NCBI GenBank assembly: GCA_019925095.2
Contig: CM034411.1
Location: forward strand, 5,247,501-5,311,500
Reading direction: 5' to 3'
DNA from: Dendrolimus kikuchii
Lineage: Eukaryota; Arthropoda; Insecta; Lepidoptera; Lasiocampidae
Length of the DNA stretch: 64,000 bases
The notes beneath the pieces are model-generated. The model searched no databases. It saw only the letters and a program-made list of their open reading frames with translations, and had not been told where the DNA came from. This document shows, in pieces, positions 10,488-21,244 of this stretch. The translations under genes and the position numbers were made by a program. Position 1 is the first letter of the stretch. Every line of letters begins with the position of its first letter.

Positions 10488-10544
10488 GTTTTTAAAAAAT
10501 ATTGTGCCGCAAACCCTGCCCTAGCTTTTGTGCCACATTTCTCT

Positions 10545-10640
10545 CTCCATCCCAAGGTTGTCTGGAAAAGATCGCTATCAGCAATAAGGCCGCCATTTGT
10601 ACCTAATTCTAAGCTGTTTTTGTGTATTATTTCATTGATT
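10545..10640 (+). repeat. Repeat R copy 2
   Basis: GGTTGTCTGGAAAAGATCGC and AATAAGGCCGCCATTTGTAC match the other R copies. Confidence 0.55.
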
Positions 10641-10699
10641 TTATTGTACAAAAAAGTATATTCTATTGTAAAATATGTCATTTAAGAAATTCTGAATAC

Positions 10700-10985
10700 T
10701 ATAATTTTTTATGGCCTGTGGCAGGCAAACAGACGGCCCACTTATTAGAAGGTGGTTACCGTCACTTATGGACGTTTGCAACACCAGAGGTGTTGTACAT
10801 CCTTCCTAAACAATCCGTGTCATAGCGTACAGGAAAAACCTCAGCGGAAAGTTCCCACCAGATCATTGTCCCACGCGGGACAAACGTTCTAAAGATCCGT
10901 TGCGTAATTGAGCGTGGGAGCTCAAGGAGATGGGGATGAACAACAAGTCGATGAAAATGAGGCGTTGGTACTAAATCAAAGTACG
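10700..10985 (-). pseudogene. LINE-Y copy: C-terminus and 3' tail
   Basis: Reverse frame reads LVPTPHFHRLVVHPHLLELP, then QRIFRTFVPRGTMIWWELS, then NTSGVANVHK and a stop at 10762. The following 3' end (GTGACGGTAACCACC...GTGGGCCGTCTGTTTGCC) is the same tail as SINE A. Homologous to 7257-7640; 5' side passes into repeat K. Confidence 0.78.
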
Positions 10986-10989
10986 ATTT

Positions 10990-11139
10990 TGTACGTGATA
11001 GAGCTATGCTGTAATCATTATCTTAATTCCAGCTCTTAGGGCCGGCTTGGTCGGTGTGATACCTCGCTCTTACAGAATATCGGCGTGAAACTGTTGAGCT
11101 AACCGTGTTTCGTGCGATGAGTGAAAGTTCCGATGACTG
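10990..11139 (-). repeat. Repeat K copy 1
   Basis: Plus-strand words CCAGCTCTTAGGGCCGGC, ACAGAATATCGGCGTGAAAC and GTTCCGATGAC match 41.04-41.17 kb; the last word also occurs at 36.04 kb. It sits between a SINE A head and the LINE-Y C-terminus, making a composite unit. Confidence 0.65.
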
Positions 11140-11141
11140 CT

Positions 11142-11321
11142 CCTGGTCACTAATGCCGGAACACAACTCAAGGTTGTTATGGCAGCATACTTTAGACCAA
11201 GGGTGGTAGCCACCCAGTCGGACAAATACCCTACCACCTGACTGTGGGTTGTTTATTCGCCTCTTACGACAGGCCTCCCGGCCGCAGGAAATTGTATTAT
11301 TTCTCCGTTCCTGCACGGATA
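11142..11321 (-). mobile_element. SINE A copy 3, head portion only
   Basis: Reverse copy from the CCTGGTCACTAATGCCGG block to the head TTCCTGCACGGAT. The tail part is missing and the element is joined directly to repeat K. Confidence 0.85.
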
Positions 11322-11766
11322 GGATAATATAGAAGATAGGTGATTGACAAAACGGCTCTAAGTCGTATCCGTTAAGAAAAGATTGTCTTTAGGATCGTGA
11401 GAAACTTGATCATGCGGTGCCCATCGCATTAGACACAAAATCGACCCTTCGAACATTAAAAGGTCAGACGACTTCATTGTCATTCAAATTAATGAATACC
11501 ACAATTCTTTAGACTTACCAAAGGGGGACTTATAATAACGTTTGTCTTGTAGAATAAAAGATGTTGCGTTGCTTCAATTGCTAAAGAGAATAGTTCTGAT
11601 ATTACTGTAACTAAAGTTTCTTTTTTATGTTTGCTTATAGACCAACGGACAAACAAACCAACGCTTAGGCGAAGGCTAACGTTCGGTTTATACTGTGATT
11701 CATCAGTTTTTAACAAATACAGTGAAATTTAGTGATCGTGTAACAGGGGCGTAGCAAAAACTTCTT

Positions 11767-12052
11767 ATCCGTGCAGGAACGGAGAAAGAATACAATTTCC
11801 TGCGGCCCGGCGGCCTGTCGTAAGAGGCGACAAAACAACCCACAGCCAGGTGGTAGGGCATTTGCCCGACTGGATGGCTCGAGTTGTGTTTCGGCATTAG
11901 TGACCAGGTTCCAGTTTCCCTTAAGAGAGCAGCAGCGCATTTGTAGCACCTTTGGGGTTACAAATGTCTATAGGCGATGGTAACCGCTTTCCATCAAGTG
12001 GGCCGTCTGCCTGTCTGCTGAACTCCTGCAATAAAAAAATAATAAAAAAAAT
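11767..12052 (+). mobile_element. SINE A copy 4
   Basis: Head TCCGTGCAGGAACGG to tail CTCCTGCAATAAAAAAAT. About 45 bases between GGATGGCT and GAGTTGTGTT are deleted. It may lie inside the hAT-like element that ends at 12428. Confidence 0.88.
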
Positions 12053-12428
12053 ATTTAAAAAATATCAGAAACTTTGATTGATTAATAACCTTTGGAAAAT
12101 AACTGCTGGGCCAACAGAAACGACTATCAGAGTGTCATTATTGTCTCAAGAGGTAGAAAATCTACAAAATTTTACATCATCTTCAGCTATGGATGATTTG
12201 ATAAATAAGTTCGCCGAAAAAAGGTCGAGAAAAGTGTATTTTTGATTTGAATAGTCTAACTTGGCTCTTAGGAGCATTAAGCATAAGTAATGACCTATAA
12301 TCAATACATAATTATTTTAATTGAATTCGAGCATTTGTTTCTTCTTTTATAAAAAACTTTACCCTTCCCTTGGGCCCCTCAACACATTTAGATACAAGGC
12401 CCGTCTAAGGCAAGCTACGCCACTGCCC
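12053..12428 (+). pseudogene. hAT-like transposase C-terminus and terminal repeat, copy 1
   Basis: Frame 12087-12245 reads INNLWKITAGPTETTIRVSL...AMDDLINKFAEKRSRKVYF and stops. The ending resembles the C-terminus of ZMYM1/TTF-type zinc-finger hAT-like transposases. The 3' side ends GGCAAGCTACGCCACTG, a typical hAT terminus (CAGTGGCG when reversed). The copy at 41.21-41.53 kb has the same coding end and same terminal repeat. A CAGGGGCGTAGC word at 11745 could be the other terminus, but flanking duplications do not match. Confidence 0.6.
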
Positions 12429-12567
12429 TGTAGGGAGTGAATTGACGGATGTCAGTATTTCTGCCCTCCTTATAGCAAACGCAGTACTTGCAAATAGCGG
12501 TTTCGAGAAAAGCGCGGTAAACCTATTTTTAGATATCTAAACAATGGACATGTTGTTATGTTACAAC

Positions 12568-12866
12568 CAGTGGCGGATTTGCAGTCTTGGCCGACTTAGG
12601 CCCCAGGCCATGTAGTAAGAAATAATTACTTCACATCACATTATCTATATTTTATTTATAATAAGTACAAAAGTGAATTAGGAAGATTTTTGTTATACGA
12701 TGCGGTGTAGTGCGGCCCACCATAATGTGCGCGAGCCTTTAGAATATTTACGTACTTTGAGTTATTTCTTGTTATCATCAATGAATTTTTTGTCACGATT
12801 GTCCGCCCCTAATATCTAGCCGTCCTAGGCCCGGGCCTCCTGGGCCTTAGGGCAAATCCGCCACTG
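12568..12866. mobile_element. Non-autonomous hAT element (MITE), complete
   Basis: Inverted termini CAGTGGCGGATTTGC (15 bases perfect), each followed by a GGCC-rich stretch. Flanked by a perfect 8-base duplication GTTACAAC at 12560-12567 and 12867-12874. The terminal sequence and duplication length are diagnostic of the hAT superfamily. 299 bp, no coding capacity. Intact ends suggest a fairly recent insertion. Confidence 0.93.
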
Positions 12867-13257
12867 GTTACAACCCGCAAGGGTTAACTTAAGACTTCGC
12901 TCAGATGCCGTAAGCGCAAGCTACTGACTCGATCGTACGCGTCGTTGGCGAGAGCGGAAAGAAGGCGGGGGTCGGGAGGGGAGCGCGCATTCCGCTCAGA
13001 TCTCAAGTTAACTCTCGCGGATAATACTTATGTAACTTTTCAGTGTGTCTAAAATACAATAAAAATATCAAGGTTTATGTCTTATACATTAGCGCTTTGG
13101 TATACCATTTCTGCAGAAAATTAAAAACCAAAAAATGTCGATTACTGCAAATGCAATTAGCATAGCAGTTTCACCCTGGATTTCTAAATTTTTGAATTCC
13201 GGAAAGACAGTTTGTGTTAAATACTGACATGTGTCAGCACGCTAGATTAGACGATCA

Positions 13258-13571
13258 GTATTTTTTTTTATTGCATGATTACAGCAGACAGGCATCGGCC
13301 CACTTGATGAAAAGCGGTTACCATCGCCTATGGACATTTGCAACCCTAAAGGTGTTAAATGCGCTGCCGCCCTTTAAAGGGAGTCTGGAGCCTGGCCACT
13401 AATGCCAGATAACAACTCTAGGTTGTTATGGGCGCCATACTCTAGACCAGGGGTGGTAGCCATCCAGACGGGCAAATACCCTATCACGTGGCTGTTTGTT
13501 GTTTTGTCGCCTCTTACGACAGACCGCCCGGCCACAGGAAATTGTATTATTTCTCCGTTCCTGCACGGATA
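13258..13571 (-). mobile_element. SINE A copy 5, full length
   Basis: Poly-T, tail (CAGACAGGCATCGGCCCACTT), body and head (TTCCTGCACGGAT) all present, with scattered changes. Confidence 0.9.
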
Positions 13572-13576
13572 GATAA

Positions 13577-14025
13577 AATTCTAAAAATGCCGTGTCTGTA
13601 CATTGAAGCTATTTAAAAAAAGAACACGATGCATTTTTTGGGCCAATTTCAATGCGGTTTTCGCTAATAGATACCCAATTCTTAGACTTAAACTCTGCGC
13701 TACTTTTTATCCTTATCCCGTGAGAAAATTTCTGGGAATAAATTAAAATGGCCAGATTAAAAAAATTGAATTCCAATGTGGTTTTTTTACTGATCGATAG
13801 AAAATTTAATGTAATACAACGTGTAATATTTTTCTTCCCGAGAATCCCGCGGGAATGTTTCCGGGAGTGGTTTGTAGCTTTCCGGGTGCGGAAAAATTAA
13901 CTTATTCCGACACAGATTTTCACTGAAACGATAGCTTATATTCTTTTTCAAATGCTGCGGTGTTTTGTGTGCCGGGAAATTCAAGTCAAGCATAGACGAA
14001 GTCGCGCGCATATCCTAGTAATAAT
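13577..14025 (+). repeat. Repeat J copy 1
   Basis: Begins GCCGTGTCTGTACATTGAAG and ends near GTCGCGCGCATATCCTAGTA. It matches 26.35-26.84 kb along its length (shared GCGCTACTTTTTATCC, ATCGATAGAAAAT, GTTTGTAG, CCGGGTGC). About 450 bp, non-coding, class unknown. It directly abuts SINE A copy 5. Confidence 0.7.
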
Positions 14026-14084
14026 ATAGGTATTACACATTACATATATTTTATTTTAGTGGATATTTTGCGAAGCTGGTAAAC

Positions 14085-14345
14085 AGGTAGACTGCCCAGC
14101 TCTTAGTCAGTGTAAGTAAGCAAGTTACCGTTCCTAACACCAGGGGCGAGGTCAACCATGGGATAAATGGGAGGCGATAGGGGGCTGAGATATATGATTG
14201 GAATAGGGGGAGGGGAAAATGGGACTCGTCGCACGGAGCTAGCAAACAGGCAGGCGGCAACGTAACGGAATCTGCTTACCGTCGCCTATAGAAGTTTGCA
14301 ACACCAGGGGCGTAGCCAACGCGTTACCAGCCTTTAGAATGGGAT
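14085..14345 (-). repeat. Two LINE-Y-type 3' ends in a row
   Basis: Reverse words: (a) CCCCTGGTGTTAGGAACGG...CTGGGCAGTCTACC and (b) GGCTGGTAACGCGTTGGC...GGTGTTGCAAACTTCTATAGG...GTTTGCTAG. Both resemble the end of LINE-Y, in the same orientation, separated by about 100 purine-rich bases. Too short to translate safely. Confidence 0.5.
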
Positions 14346-14485
14346 AGGGATGATGAAATGGGAGGAGGGGGAAAAGGGCTATTGGCACTTTCCTTCATCT
14401 TACCAAATACCAATAAGTCAAGGCTAACGGTTTCAGGGCGATATTCTATGACAGTGTGGTGTTTGTAATGTTATCAAATATGATA

Positions 14486-15055
14486 TGCAGTGTAACCTTG
14501 ATATAAAAAATTTGAAGGAGATCAGAAAATATTTGTTATAACAAGAAATTTGTTAAAATGAGGTTTGTTATAGGAGGGTTTTTGGAGGGTAGTTCGGCGT
14601 AAGATTCGTTTCAGCTTGGTTAAGAGAAACTTAAAATAAAAAGTCAAAAACATTTTACACACGCTTTAATATTTATTTATTTTATAACACTGAACATTAT
14701 TTTATTGTATATTTTTGTGTATAAAGCTTAAATTCTTTGATTATGTTACAGTAAACAAATATGTTTGAATGAGTCATGACGCCAAGATAAGAATTGTAGT
14801 TCGATGGATTAGTAGAATATACAAAGGTTGTAGGTTGCCAAAAAACGTTATACAGAGGTTAATTATGATTTGTACTCTTCCTATTTATCTTTTGCAATGA
14901 TTCTAAATTTGTTACAAAGAGGTCTTTACAACGTGTATTTGTAATGTAAAGATATATTTATCATAAACTTGACGAACAGTTTTAGCGATTTCTAAAAATT
15001 TGTTAAATTGATAAAATCGTTATATTGAGGTTCGTTATAATAAGGTTTCGCTGCA
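14486..15055. mobile_element. pogo-like TIR element, non-autonomous
   Basis: Left end TGCAGTGTAACCTTGATATAA and right end (reversed) TGCAGCGAAACCTTATTATAACG form imperfect inverted termini, with internal GTTATAACAAG and CGTTATATTGAGG words. This resembles the CAGTAxAACCTCGATATAACG termini of pogo/Tigger-type elements. A TA precedes the left end; the right flank is TT, so the expected TA duplication is not perfect. No transposase frame. Confidence 0.55.
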
Positions 15056-15544
15056 TTTGTGTTCGTACGTAAATATATTTGATGTTCAATAATACCAACA
15101 TATAAAATCATAATATTAACCCGTCACTGCCGGTATGTGTGAAATGAAGACATGTGTTGTCCGCGGGCCCGGTGTTCAACCCCCGTGAGAACCGGTCCGG
15201 CGAGAATGCAAATCAGGCCCATTGTCCGCACGGACAATTCTTCCACATTTTTTAATTGTTGTTTTTAACGGGACATTATCGAGGGATGTTATTAGGATTT
15301 GTGTAAGCATATCGATAATATAGAAACGTTTCGAGAATACCCCGGGGGCCTAAAGCGGCTGCTTTTAGAAAATCGTTCAGTGAAATTGACACGTGTCTGC
15401 ATATACAGGTGGGTGTGAGACATAGCATAAAGTTCTAATTCATTTTGATACTTGTTACATCCGTATTACAAATCTGCGAAAGCGGCCGCTTTAGGTCTTG
15501 CTGCAATACAAATGGCTGGCAACTTACAGGTTGAAACTGGACAC

Positions 15545-15745
15545 ATCAGGTTACTTTACGGAGTGTAGAGTGGAACTTTTTACCGTTGTCTGTTTTTCCT
15601 GAAGAATACAATCTAGGTGTATTCAAGTCTCGCGTAAACAGATATCTTCCAGGTAAGCGTGCTCCACCTTAGACTCCATTTTCGCCTGACATCAGGCGCA
15701 ATGTCAGTCAAACGCGAACCTATCCATTATAAAAAACATGAGATC
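15545..15745 (+). pseudogene. LINE C-terminus fragment, family V copy 2
   Basis: Reads [20 protein letters not shown] then [13 protein letters not shown] and stop, the end of a non-LTR retrotransposon ORF, followed by an untranslated end with CTGACATCAGGCGCAATG. Better preserved than the copy at 976-1115. Only about 33 codons remain. Confidence 0.68.
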
Positions 15746-15844
15746 CTCTGTAACGTCAAAATCCTAGAAGACAGCGGAGGAGCTGGATGATAATAACCAC
15801 CCTCTTAAACAAGAAATCTTTTCCGCTCCCACAGTATTAATAGG

Positions 15845-16125
15845 CAGAGACGTAGGGTTAGGCAAGTAGGGCACTAGCCCTGGGCGCTAATTTTTAAAAT
15901 GTCTTCGATATGTTTGCGTTGCAAAAGTCCTGTAAGATGTAGTTGTAAATGTAAATGTTTTACAGACTTTCTTTATTAAAAAGATAAGAAATATTTTATA
16001 TTTTGTCAGTAAGATTAATGTATTTTTTATTTAGTGCAACTGTTATTTATATTAAGATAATTTACAAAGGAGCCCAACTATGATGCATGATGCCCTAAGC
16101 GCCATTTTCTATTACTACGCCCCTG
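15845..16125. mobile_element. hAT-like MITE 2
   Basis: Left end CAGAGACGTAG...GCCCTGGGCGC and right end reversed CAGGGGCGTAG...GGCGCTTAGGGC. Flanks are TTAATAGG (15837-15844) and ATAATAGG (16126-16133), an 8-base duplication with one change. 281 bp, non-coding. Terminus and duplication length fit hAT. Confidence 0.75.
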
Positions 16126-16129
16126 ATAA

Positions 16130-16620
16130 TAGGTATGAATTTTTAACGACTTATTTACGAGTGAATACTATTTAATTTTTCATTGTCGCTCTTGGTCATT
16201 GGCGATTCGATTTTGATGACTCAACTACAAACGACGCTTTACTAAGCATCATATTATTTATTATTATGAAAAATCTATTTTGTTTGTGTAACAAAAGTCT
16301 CTTTAAAATTACTATCTACAGGAATAGTTACGTTATGAACCTAGGACATTTTGCGTGCCAGTGAACCAGACAGGCCTAGATTATTAAACCATAGAGACTT
16401 TCAAACTGTTCTAAAACTTGTAAATTTATTACAATTTAATACTGACTAAATTCGCAAATGAAGGGAAGCCATATTTAAAAATGTAAAAAAATATCGATAA
16501 ACAGTCGCTATCCCATCACTAAACTAGCCGACCAAATCAGAACCGGTTAGGTCAGTTCCGCAAATCACAATGGCTTACCCATTGCATACTTAAATAGGTC
16601 CAAATATTATAATGCAATGC
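16130..16620. other. No recognised feature
   Basis: AT-rich DNA; nothing beyond short chance frames. Confidence 0.5.
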
Positions 16621-16641
16621 GTTATTATTAACCCGTCTTAA

Positions 16642-16742
16642 CCCTTATGCGCTTTGTCCAGTCCGCAACCCTCGGGATAATTTTGCCCCCGGGTAAGATA
16701 ACCGGTAAGACAACTTTTTGACCCATTGTCGCATCGGCAGGG
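16642..16742. mobile_element. Possible piggyBac-like MITE
   Basis: A 101-base segment bounded by TTAA (16638-16641, 16743-16746) with CCCTTATGCG at one end and, reversed, CCCTGCCGATGCG at the other. TTAA plus C-rich termini would fit piggyBac. A TTAACCC start with similar words lies at 15118. The inverted match is short, so this is tentative. Confidence 0.3.
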
Positions 16743-17489
16743 TTAAATCAGTCGCGTCCAGTCTTTCTAACTGTGTGTTGTGATATGTTTATTAAAAACG
16801 GTAAGTTTTTAATATTTTATAGTTATCAACCCGTAAATGTGAAAGTTTCTAAATTTGTTTTTCCTCGCGGCTTTGAATTGCTGCAAATGGAGAAAAAAAT
16901 TAGCCTACGGCAATATACATATTTCTGTATTCAAGTCTGTATTAAGTTAATTGTAAGCTGATTCTAATTGATACTAAAGTCAGTAAGATTCGTCCGTGGC
17001 TACTAACGGCTACAAGTTTTGTTATTTGGCTATGAAACTTAGGGCTTCGTAAACAAATAACAAATTTATTTAAGAAAATCTATTATACTTAAGTCTCAAA
17101 AATTGCTCAAGGAACATTGTTTAAATTAAATGTTGTTAAAAGTATTTTTTATACTCCACACTTGGGATTTCTTCACAACTTTTCATCCGATAGTGTAGAA
17201 GTTTATAAGGGGTAGTGTGGTTGCAGGGCGGCATTTTTCACAAGGTCACTAAGGATCATGTTGATGGTTTTTTGAAGACCGAAATTTTTCATCATTTCAA
17301 TAAAACTTTGTGTAGCGGCATATAATAGATATATGTAAGTGCAATAATAAAGCTTTGTGTCAAATTTCATCCATACGCTCCCTGTAGTAATGGCAGCTCA
17401 CATATCTATTTTGTAAAACCGTCTAAATGGCTATATAACCCTAAAAAATCTAAGTAAAAACTTTTCAAACTGTAAAGAAAATCAAATCT

Positions 17490-17749
17490 TAAAAATGAAT
17501 ACTGAAAATATTTATCTTAGTCTTCTCGATAGCTATAAAAGTGTATAAAAAGAAGCGCCATGTTGGCATCACCCCAGCCACCCACGACGCCAAACGCCTC
17601 CTAAAGAAAAAGCTTTTGAATTTGGAACAAAAATTCGAACCACCCAATGAGGGGACCGCTCTGCCGGATAAAAATAAAAATCGATATCTTTGGGCGGATG
17701 ATGGGGTGGCCATAGATAACAGTAGTGGGGTGAACACTTATTTATAAAT
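17490..17749 (+). CDS. Candidate coding exon or domain, function unknown
   Basis: An open frame from about 17500 to TAA at 17745. The part from 17541 reads VYKKKRHVGITPATHDAK, then RLLKKKLLNLEQKFEPPNEG, then TALPDKNKNRYLWADDGVAI, then DNSSGVNTYL. It is an island of higher GC and mixed amino-acid use inside AT-rich DNA and matches no repeat in the window. No ATG is suitably placed and no strong acceptor is visible, although CTTAG and GATAG lie just upstream. It could be a terminal host exon, an unrecognised mobile-element fragment, or chance: the opposite strand is open as well. Confidence 0.3.
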
Positions 17750-17969
17750 TCCTTTTTTGTATAAATATATCTTTTAACCTAATTTTTATGACTATATTTT
17801 AACTTAATACAGTTTTTATCTGTGTAACATATAATTTGGATATAAAAAATATTTTATTAGAAAATTTTAGACTGCGTCTCACGAAGTCTCGCGGCAAAAA
17901 ATTTAACTAATTACACAGATCAGCTTGTTTCTATCAAATGTTTTGTTGTGAATGTTACATTATATTATT

Positions 17970-18589
17970 GTATGTCTTTCAAGACCACGGGCCATAAAAA
18001 TGGCCCGGACTTTTGGAGGGCTTGCGTGGGACCATGGGAAGGCCAACACGTAGAGGCCCCTTGACAAATTTAATGTAAATGTGGTGTAACACTGACCGGC
18101 GATTATCCCTGTCTACACTATGTAGTATTGCACCCAAGGACAAGCCCCGGCCAGTGTAGGACTATTGTGGAAAATGACGACAAAAAGTACCGGGCTATTG
18201 TGGTAAACTGCTAATGGTATTAGGGGTCTGGGAATATAGGGACTATGGCGTCTGCCCGTCGCAATGTTCAGGGAACAAGGCAAAATGGGCAGACGGTGAC
18301 TCGCCACTCCGGGCCCCAAAAAATGCCATAGAAGACAGGAGCAACATGGGTGTGAGTGGCTAAGGGGTATAGAGAGGTGGGCTGCAGGTTCACCGAAGCT
18401 ACTTCTGACGTGATGCCATTTATCACTTCCACCCCTGGAGCTTGAGTCTTAGCTCTAGTGATCTCCACTCCGTGCCGGCCAGCTAAGGCAAGCACGGAGG
18501 CGGGAGCTTTGCCTTGGCCCCCGGAGTCAGGTACGAGGTGTCGCTACTCACCTAAAGCTTCGCCATAAAGCCCCCCTGCGGGTATAAAA
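17970..18589 (-). mobile_element. Element F copy 1, complete
   Basis: A 620-bp GC-rich element bounded by a perfect 15-base duplication TTACATTATATTATT (17955-17969 and 18590-18604). On the minus strand it starts near TATACCCGCAGGGGGGC and ends with GGGCCATTTTTATGGCCC (a perfect hairpin) followed by GTGGTCTTGAAAGACATAC. A frame of 75 codons starts MLALAGRHGVEITRAKTQAP and is largely shared with copy 2. The long duplication points to target-primed reverse transcription. No known domain was recognised. Confidence 0.82.
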
Positions 18590-18836
18590 TTACATTATAT
18601 TATTATTATATTTAATAATACTGTTAAATCGGAATCTATTTAAAAAAATATCTTTCTAATATTCCGTTGCGCAACTGTAGCGTCGTTTGTGTGGGACTTA
18701 TTTAATGAGACATAGTTATCTATGAATTTGTTCAAACTCCTTTAACGTTATTATTAGAGATGGACTTCTTTTTATAATCTCATCTTTTACTTTTAATTTT
18801 AATTAATGTTCTGTTGTTTTTCTTCTGTCATACTTA

Positions 18837-19490
18837 TAAATCTTTGCGAAGTAAAGAAGAACAAATGGACGATGTTGTGATGTGTAGTTTAATTTTCTAA
18901 AAATATTTAATATTACTTCAAAATGAACAAATAGTTGTATATTGTTTGTAATTATTGTATTGTCTGAACTGTGTAGTGAAATGTGGCCTTTCGATTGTCA
19001 TAATATTATCTCCGTTATTTGAAGTCAATCAAAGACCTACAATATAGCTGAACTATAACCTACTGAAAACTTAATACATCAGACAAGGCTCGATGGGTTA
19101 AGTTCCTTCGTCTTCCATTGTGGCGAATATTTCTAATACTAGTCCTTGTGAGGAGTTTTTGGCGGGAACTGAAAGGAGACGTTGTGCTGTGCAGTTTTAT
19201 TTTCTAAAAATGTGTAAAATTACTCTAAAATAAACAATAGTTGTAGGATATTGATAGTTTTTGAGTAGTAATTATGTGTTTTTGAGAGAAATGTGAACTT
19301 TATAGTCAAATGTGGCCTTTCAAGTTTTCACAAGAACTCCGTTGAATGGCGTTTGTTGTAGCCTACAATACAACTGCGCAACTATTACACGAAGACTTAA
19401 ACCTCAGAATTTGGCTGTATGGACTAAAGATTCCTTTGCCTGCCTTTGTGGCGAATACAACTACTACTACTACTAGTCCTTGTGAAATTG
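18837..19490 (+). repeat. Repeat Q, two tandem units of about 320 bp
   Basis: Unit 1 (about 18837-19150) and unit 2 (about 19151-19490) share GTG(C)TGTG.AGTTT, TTTTCTAAAAAT, ATAGTTGTA, GAAATGTG, TGTGGCCTTTC, CTACAATA.A.CTG, TTTGTGGCGAATA and ACTAGTCCTTGTGA in order. A third diverged unit lies alone at 25.49 kb. No frame is conserved between units. It may be a small satellite seed or the inside of an unidentified element. Confidence 0.75.
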
Positions 19491-19921
19491 ATACCTTAAT
19501 TGGCAAACCATCTAACTATTTTAGCACTAACCACGTAAACCATTGAATAGAAAACGAACCATCAACCACCTAAACGTGATAGTTTAGGTAAATATGTGTA
19601 AAGTTTATAATTGGCTGCAAACACAAGACTATAATGAAACTGAAAATCTACTCAAAATAGTGATGCAAGCAATAATTATATAAACACACACACACTTACA
19701 GATACGCGCATGCATATGCATGAAAGGTTAACATAATGTTTTGTATTATTTTTTTTTTTAATGAATATTGGAAGAGCACCGACACCTAATACAATACAGG
19801 TTCTTACCTAGTTTTAGGTGTTGAAGCCGTAACACATTAGTTTTAGTGCAAATATTATTATCTTTTATATTCTGTCAGTTTTACATGTTTTTACTGAATA
19901 AATTATTCTTATTCTTATTCT

Positions 19922-20313
19922 GTGACGCTCGCGGACCGCGTTCGTAATACCGAAGTAAGAAAGAGAGATGGTCTGAAAGAGAGTGTCGGGGTGAAGGTAA
20001 GGAAAGGAATGCTCCGGTGGTTCGGGCATGTGGAAAGAATGCATGATGAAAGAATGAATAAACAGATATACAATGCAAAAGTGGATGGATGCAGAAGTCG
20101 TGGCAGGCCACGACACACCTTCCATGATCAAATTGATCGTGTACTAGCAGAAGGTGATATCAGGAGCCTTAAGAACAGACGAGCGTGCATGATAAGAGTT
20201 ATGAATGTCAAAGAAGCAAGTGAGGTGTGTAAGAATAAGCCTAAATGGCGCTCTGTTGTTCGTGCCTACCCCGCAAGGGAACTGGCGTGAAGTTATGTAT
20301 GTATGTATGTATG
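19922..20313 (+). pseudogene. RTE-1 LINE 3' end, copy 3
   Basis: An open frame of 122 codons reads MTLADRVRNTEVRKRDGLKE, KGMLRWFGHVERMHDERMNK and WRSVVRAYPARELA, then a stop and (ATGT)n. This is the extreme C-terminus of an RTE-type ORF. Flanks TATTCTTATTCT (19910-19921) and TATTCATATTCT (20314-20325) form a 12-base duplication with one difference. 5' truncated at insertion; no reverse-transcriptase catalytic part. Confidence 0.9.
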
Positions 20314-20921
20314 TATTCATATTCTCAAGAACCTAACTAGCCAGTTTCCGTGAAGAGGCGGTAAGCCTAATCATACATAACTTACCTACTACAACCATAC
20401 AAAATCTACAAGGCCGCGAGTTCATAAAGCAACTACCGCATTAGGTTGTAATTTTTTTCTAATTCAATTCGAAAACAAAACGAAGCAATTCGCCCGAATG
20501 CCCAAGTCCATCAAAACTTGTTAATCATTACACAAATATAATTACGGCGGACCCCAGAGGTGAGGGGTTAAGAAAAACTCCTCGGCACCAAAAGGGGGGT
20601 AAAAGTGGGGTCACGGAATTGATTTTATTTGCGACTCGACACGATTTTTTAATTAAGCATCTCGAATTTTGAGAGGGAAAATTTTAATGACGGACGCCAT
20701 CTTAGGTTATGTTTAGAAAATTGATACGACGTCTTAAATGAATTTGTTTTTCTTGGAAATTTATTCAATTTGTTAAAGTATCCGTCAATCATTGTTTATT
20801 ATGGCTTGCTTAGTTTAAATTTCTGTCTTATATACCATTTTTAATATTAAAATATATATATTAATTGTTAACTGCGAAATTTTAATATACAACTAATTTT
20901 TATTGGTTAATTTCAACGGAT

Positions 20922-21062
20922 CAGTATGGCGATCCAGCGAGGAAACGTAGCCAGCCTTCTGGGCACCTTACCCAAAGAAGACGGTGATATAGGCTCAGTA
21001 TTCTCGTTATAGTCTTGAGAGACTATGGGTAGAATACAATACAAATAAGTTAAGTTTTCTTT
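20922..21062 (+). pseudogene. LINE-E C-terminus and 3' end, copy 4
   Basis: Reads SMAIQRGNVASLLGTLPKED then GDIGSVFSL and TAG at 21010. The next 50 bases (TAGTCTTGAGAGACTATG, AGAATACAATACAAATAAG) also match the 5.74 kb copy, so they are the 3' untranslated end of the family. Confidence 0.78.
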
Positions 21063-21184
21063 TATTGTATTCGATTATATGTAATTTTAGATAAATTGAT
21101 AGATAGATAACACTTTATTGCTCACCAAAATAAACAAATAACAAAAACAAAATGTATAATTACAATACTTCTTGGCAAAACAAC

Positions 21185-21240
21185 AGGCGGCCTTATCGCT
21201 AAAAGCGATATCTTCCAGGCAACCCAGCTTAAAAGAAATT
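21185..21240 (-). repeat. Repeat R copy 3
   Basis: Reverse complement reads GGTTGCCTGGAAGATATCGC...AGCGATAAGGCCGCC. Confidence 0.55.
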
Positions 21241-21244
21241 CTTA

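Noticed and set aside
12900..13020. GC-rich patch as a promoter or CpG island (also 40.26, 51.72 and 61.39 kb)
   Set aside because: Purine-rich words such as GGCGGGGGTCGGGAGGGG recur near no recognisable gene; nothing marks a transcription start.
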